Part shown: piece by piece, positions 61,872 through 64,000 of the stretch
How positions within the stretch are numbered: the stretch's first letter is position 1
How the letters are laid out: each line of letters opens with the position of its first letter
Assembly (NCBI RefSeq): GCF_042651425.1
Contig: NZ_JBHSCW010000001.1
Span: 682,001-746,000, forward strand
Reading direction: 5' to 3'
From: Fodinicurvata halophila
GTDB lineage: Bacteria; Pseudomonadota; Alphaproteobacteria; Kiloniellales; DSM-21159
Length of the DNA: 64,000 bases
The notes under the pieces: generated by a model
What the model saw: only the letters and a program-made list of their open reading frames with translations
Told to the model about the DNA's origin: nothing
Databases searched by the model: none
Program-made: the position numbers and the translations under genes

Positions 61872-63165
61872 CGCCGTCCTGGCGCGCCTGAACCGGCTGC
61901 ATCCCAAGATCATCGACCTCTCCCTGGGGCGCATAGAGCGCCTGCTGGCCGCCCTGGACCATCCCGAACGCCAGCTGCCGCCCGTGGTCCATGTGGCCGG
62001 GACGAACGGCAAGGGCTCGGTGCTGGCCATGCTGCGCGCCATGCTGGAAGCGGCCGAGCGGCGCGTCCATGTCTACACCTCACCCCATCTGGCACGTTTC
62101 CATGAACGCATTCGCCTGAGCGGGGAGCTGATCTCGGAACCGGAGCTGCTGGCCCTGCTGGAGGAATGTGAGCAGGCCAACGGCGAAACGCCCATCACCT
62201 TCTTCGAGATCACGACGGCCGCGGCCTTCCTGGCATTCGCCCGCCAGCCTGCAGATGTCCTGCTTCTGGAAGTCGGCCTGGGCGGCCGGCTGGATGCCAC
62301 CAACGTGATCGACACCCCGGAACTGACCATCATCACCCCGGTCTCCATGGACCACATGCAGTACCTGGGGGACAGCCTGGAGGCGATCGCCCGGGAGAAG
62401 GCGGGCATTCTCAAGCCAGGGGTTCCAGCCGTCATTGGCCTGCAGCAGCCCGAGGCGCTCGAGGTCATTGAACGCCGTGCCCTGGAAGTCGGCGCACCCC
62501 TGATCGTCCAGAGCCGCGATTTCCACGTTCAGGAAACGGGCGAAGTCATGGTGTTCCGGATGGGTGACGAGCTGAGTCATTGGCCGCGCCCTTCGCTGCC
62601 CGGTCCGCACCAGGTCGAGAATGCTGGCATGGCGCTCGCCGCGGCCCGGGGCCTGGCCACCTTCCTGCCCGAAGACGCAGCGGTTGCCTCCGGCCTGCGC
62701 CGGGCCAGCTGGGGCGCACGCCTGCAGCACTTGCAGGAGGGTCCTCTGCCGCGGACCTTGCCGGCTGACTGGGAACTCTGGCTGGATGGCGGGCACAACG
62801 CCGCGGCCGGCGCTGCCTTGGCGCGGGCCTTGACCGACTGGCCTGGCGATGGCCGGGAAAAACCATTGGATCTTGTCTACGGCATGCTGAACAGCAAGAC
62901 AGCCGAGGCCTTTCTGGCGCCCCTGGCACCTTTGACCCGCCGTCTCAGGGCCGTGGAGATCCCGGGCGAGCCCAACTCCCTGTCGGCAGACGCAGCGGCC
63001 GGGCATGCCCGCAGTTGCGGCTTCGAGGCGGCCCCTGCAGAAACCGTGCAGGAGGCGTTGCAGGCACTCGTCCAGGCCGCCGACAGGCCGGGCCGCATCC
63101 TCATCTGCGGTTCGCTTTACCTGGCCGGCGCCGTGCTGCGCGACAACGAACGCGAAGAGGTCTGA
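61855..63165 (+). CDS. folC: Bifunctional folylpolyglutamate/dihydrofolate synthase
   Basis: Adds glutamates to folates, 436 aa, a Mur-ligase-fold ATPase. It shows the P-loop VAGTNGKGSVLAMLRAM, the YTSPHLARFHERIRLSGE block, EVGLGGRLDATNVID and the SMDHMQYLGDSLEAIAREKAGI block with the carbamylated-lysine region. The start is the GTG at 61855, inside the accD tail, with GAGGCGGAGC before it; the frame from 61783 reads accD in another phase. The stop shares one base with the next ATG. Confidence 0.95.
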   Translation: MSHNSDAVLARLNRLHPKIIDLSLGRIERLLAALDHPERQLPPVVHVAGTNGKGSVLAMLRAMLEAAERRVHVYTSPHLARFHERIRLSGELISEPELLALLEECEQANGETPITFFEITTAAAFLAFARQPADVLLLEVGLGGRLDATNVIDTPELTIITPVSMDHMQYLGDSLEAIAREKAGILKPGVPAVIGLQQPEALEVIERRALEVGAPLIVQSRDFHVQETGEVMVFRMGDELSHWPRPSLPGPHQVENAGMALAAARGLATFLPEDAAVASGLRRASWGARLQHLQEGPLPRTLPADWELWLDGGHNAAAGAALARALTDWPGDGREKPLDLVYGMLNSKTAEAFLAPLAPLTRRLRAVEIPGEPNSLSADAAAGHARSCGFEAAPAETVQEALQALVQAADRPGRILICGSLYLAGAVLRDNEREEV

Positions 63166-63644
63166 TGGAACGCTCCCGCAGGCACACCCTGATGCTGCTC
63201 GCCTTTCTCGTGCTCACCCTGGCGGTGGGCCAGATCGGCAGCCTGCCGACCCGTACGGCACTGGACAGCTGGTATCCGGACCTGGCCAAGCCGGCCTTCA
63301 CGCCGCCGGATCTGGCCTTTCCCATCGTCTGGAACCTGCTCTACGTCATGATGGCGGTGGCGGCCTGGCTGGTCTGGCGCCGCAGCGGCTGGGCAAGAGC
63401 CAAGGGGGCGCTGGGCCTCTGGGGCCTGCAGCTGGCCCTCAACCTGGCCTGGACCTATCTCTTCTTCGGTCTGCGCAGTCCGGGCCTCGCCCTGCTGGAA
63501 GCCGGCGGGCTGTTCCTTGTCCTCGTGGCCACCCTCGTGGCCGTTGACCGGCACAGCCGCACCGCGGCCTGGCTGCTTGTGCCCTACCTTCTCTGGACCG
63601 TCTACGCGATCGCGCTCACCTTCGAGATCTGGCGCCTGAACTGA
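63165..63644 (+). CDS. TspO/MBR family membrane protein
   Basis: A five-helix membrane protein of 159 aa in the TspO (mitochondrial benzodiazepine receptor) family, which binds porphyrins and modulates pigment or stress responses in alphaproteobacteria. The motifs WYPDLAKPAFTPPDLAFPIVWNLLY and ALNLAWTYLFFGLRSPGLAL are diagnostic. The ATG at 63165 shares a base with the folC stop (TGATG). Confidence 0.9.
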   Translation: MERSRRHTLMLLAFLVLTLAVGQIGSLPTRTALDSWYPDLAKPAFTPPDLAFPIVWNLLYVMMAVAAWLVWRRSGWARAKGALGLWGLQLALNLAWTYLFFGLRSPGLALLEAGGLFLVLVATLVAVDRHSRTAAWLLVPYLLWTVYAIALTFEIWRLN

Positions 63645-63651
63645 AAACGTC

Positions 63652-64000
63652 TCAGGAGACCTGACGCACGCCCGCGGCCGCGCGCTCTTCCCCCGGCAAG
63701 GCCGCGCTTTCCTCGCGGCCGATGAGACCCTGAACGCCGTCCAGGGCCCCGGGCTTCAGCTCCAGCACCTGGAAGCGCGGCGGATCGACCGGACCGGGCA
63801 GGATCAGGCCATAACTCACCGCGGACTGGAACCCGAAGGGTTCGTAATAGGCGGGATCGCCCACCACCACGCAGGCGCTATGGCCCTGTTTCCGGGCCTC
63901 GGTCAGGCTGTGATAGACCAGCCCCTTGCCGATGCCGCGACCCTGTTGCGCCGGCTCCACGGCCAGGGGTCCCAGCAGGATGGCGGGATGATCGGCAATG
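63652..64000 (-). CDS. GNAT N-acetyltransferase (YhbS-like), 5' end outside window
   Basis: The C-terminal part of a GNAT-fold acetyltransferase, read in from the right edge. It shows the acetyl-CoA loop in ILLGPLAVEPAQQGRGIGKGL and the later VVVGDPAYYEPFGFQSA block typical of YhbS-like proteins. The frame is open beyond 64000, so the GTG at 63960 is not the start. It ends 7 nt from the stop of the TspO-like gene. The substrate is unknown. Confidence 0.85.
   Translation of the reverse strand, partial: IADHPAILLGPLAVEPAQQGRGIGKGLVYHSLTEARKQGHSACVVVGDPAYYEPFGFQSAVSYGLILPGPVDPPRFQVLELKPGALDGVQGLIGREESAALPGEERAAAGVRQVS

Overview
The window looks like the chromosome of a high-GC alphaproteobacterium, probably of the Rhodospirillales or a neighbouring order. 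The evidence is the conserved gene order tRNA-Ala / TIGR02300 protein / aroA / cmk / rpsA / ihfB / lapA ... trpF-trpB-trpA-accD-folC, an alphaproteobacterial LexA operator (GAAC-N7-GAAC), a zf-CHCC protein, and frequent GTG/TTG starts. The genus assignment is inference.

Region by region. 1-5.5 kb: end of a membrane sensor kinase, a SpoU-type RNA methyltransferase, a Rhizobium-type asparaginase and an autotransporter. 5.5-15 kb: a glycan locus that resembles a complete N-linked protein glycosylation pathway. It holds a monotopic phosphoglycosyl transferase, a MurG/Alg13-14-like transferase, an Alg1-like (GT33) mannosyltransferase, an Alg11-like GT4 transferase, an FkbM methyltransferase, an MsbA/PglK-like ABC exporter and an STT3-type oligosaccharyltransferase with a WWDIG motif. 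15-30.5 kb: ordinary metabolism and transport (aminotransferase, acetoacetyl-CoA synthetase, DUF3429 protein, MFS carrier, tripartite TRAP transporter, MetE-like protein, DNA polymerase I, zf-CHCC protein, ABC ATPase, lipoprotein hydrolase), with a candidate small RNA near 16.4 kb, then tRNA-Arg(CCG).

30.8-41.9 kb: an 11-kb inserted island bounded by two apparently identical 244-bp direct repeats. It carries one five-gene BREX/Pgl-like operon: DUF499-type ATPase, PglZ-fold protein, DUF1156 DNA methylase, an unrecognised 173-aa protein and a SNF2 helicase. The repeat is a piece of a small Cys-rich gene that is co-transcribed with a LexA-controlled Y-family DNA polymerase just to the right.

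43.3-49.8 kb: an OsmC-like remnant, a crotonase/acyl-CoA ligase pair, and a rearranged patch in which two diverged copies of a ~220-250 bp non-coding segment precede a DUF6544-like gene and an aspartate:alanine-exchanger-family carrier. 49.8-64 kb: the conserved housekeeping block with aromatic amino acid, pyrimidine, fatty acid and folate genes, ending in a TspO-like protein and a GNAT acetyltransferase cut by the window edge.

If the glycan genes act together, the first sugar phosphate goes onto a polyprenyl phosphate. The MurG-like, Alg1-like and Alg11-like enzymes then extend it in the cytosol, the ABC protein flips it, and the STT3 protein transfers it to periplasmic protein. The similarity of three separate enzymes to the eukaryotic dolichol pathway is the most striking thing here. 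It is read from motifs, not from a database search.
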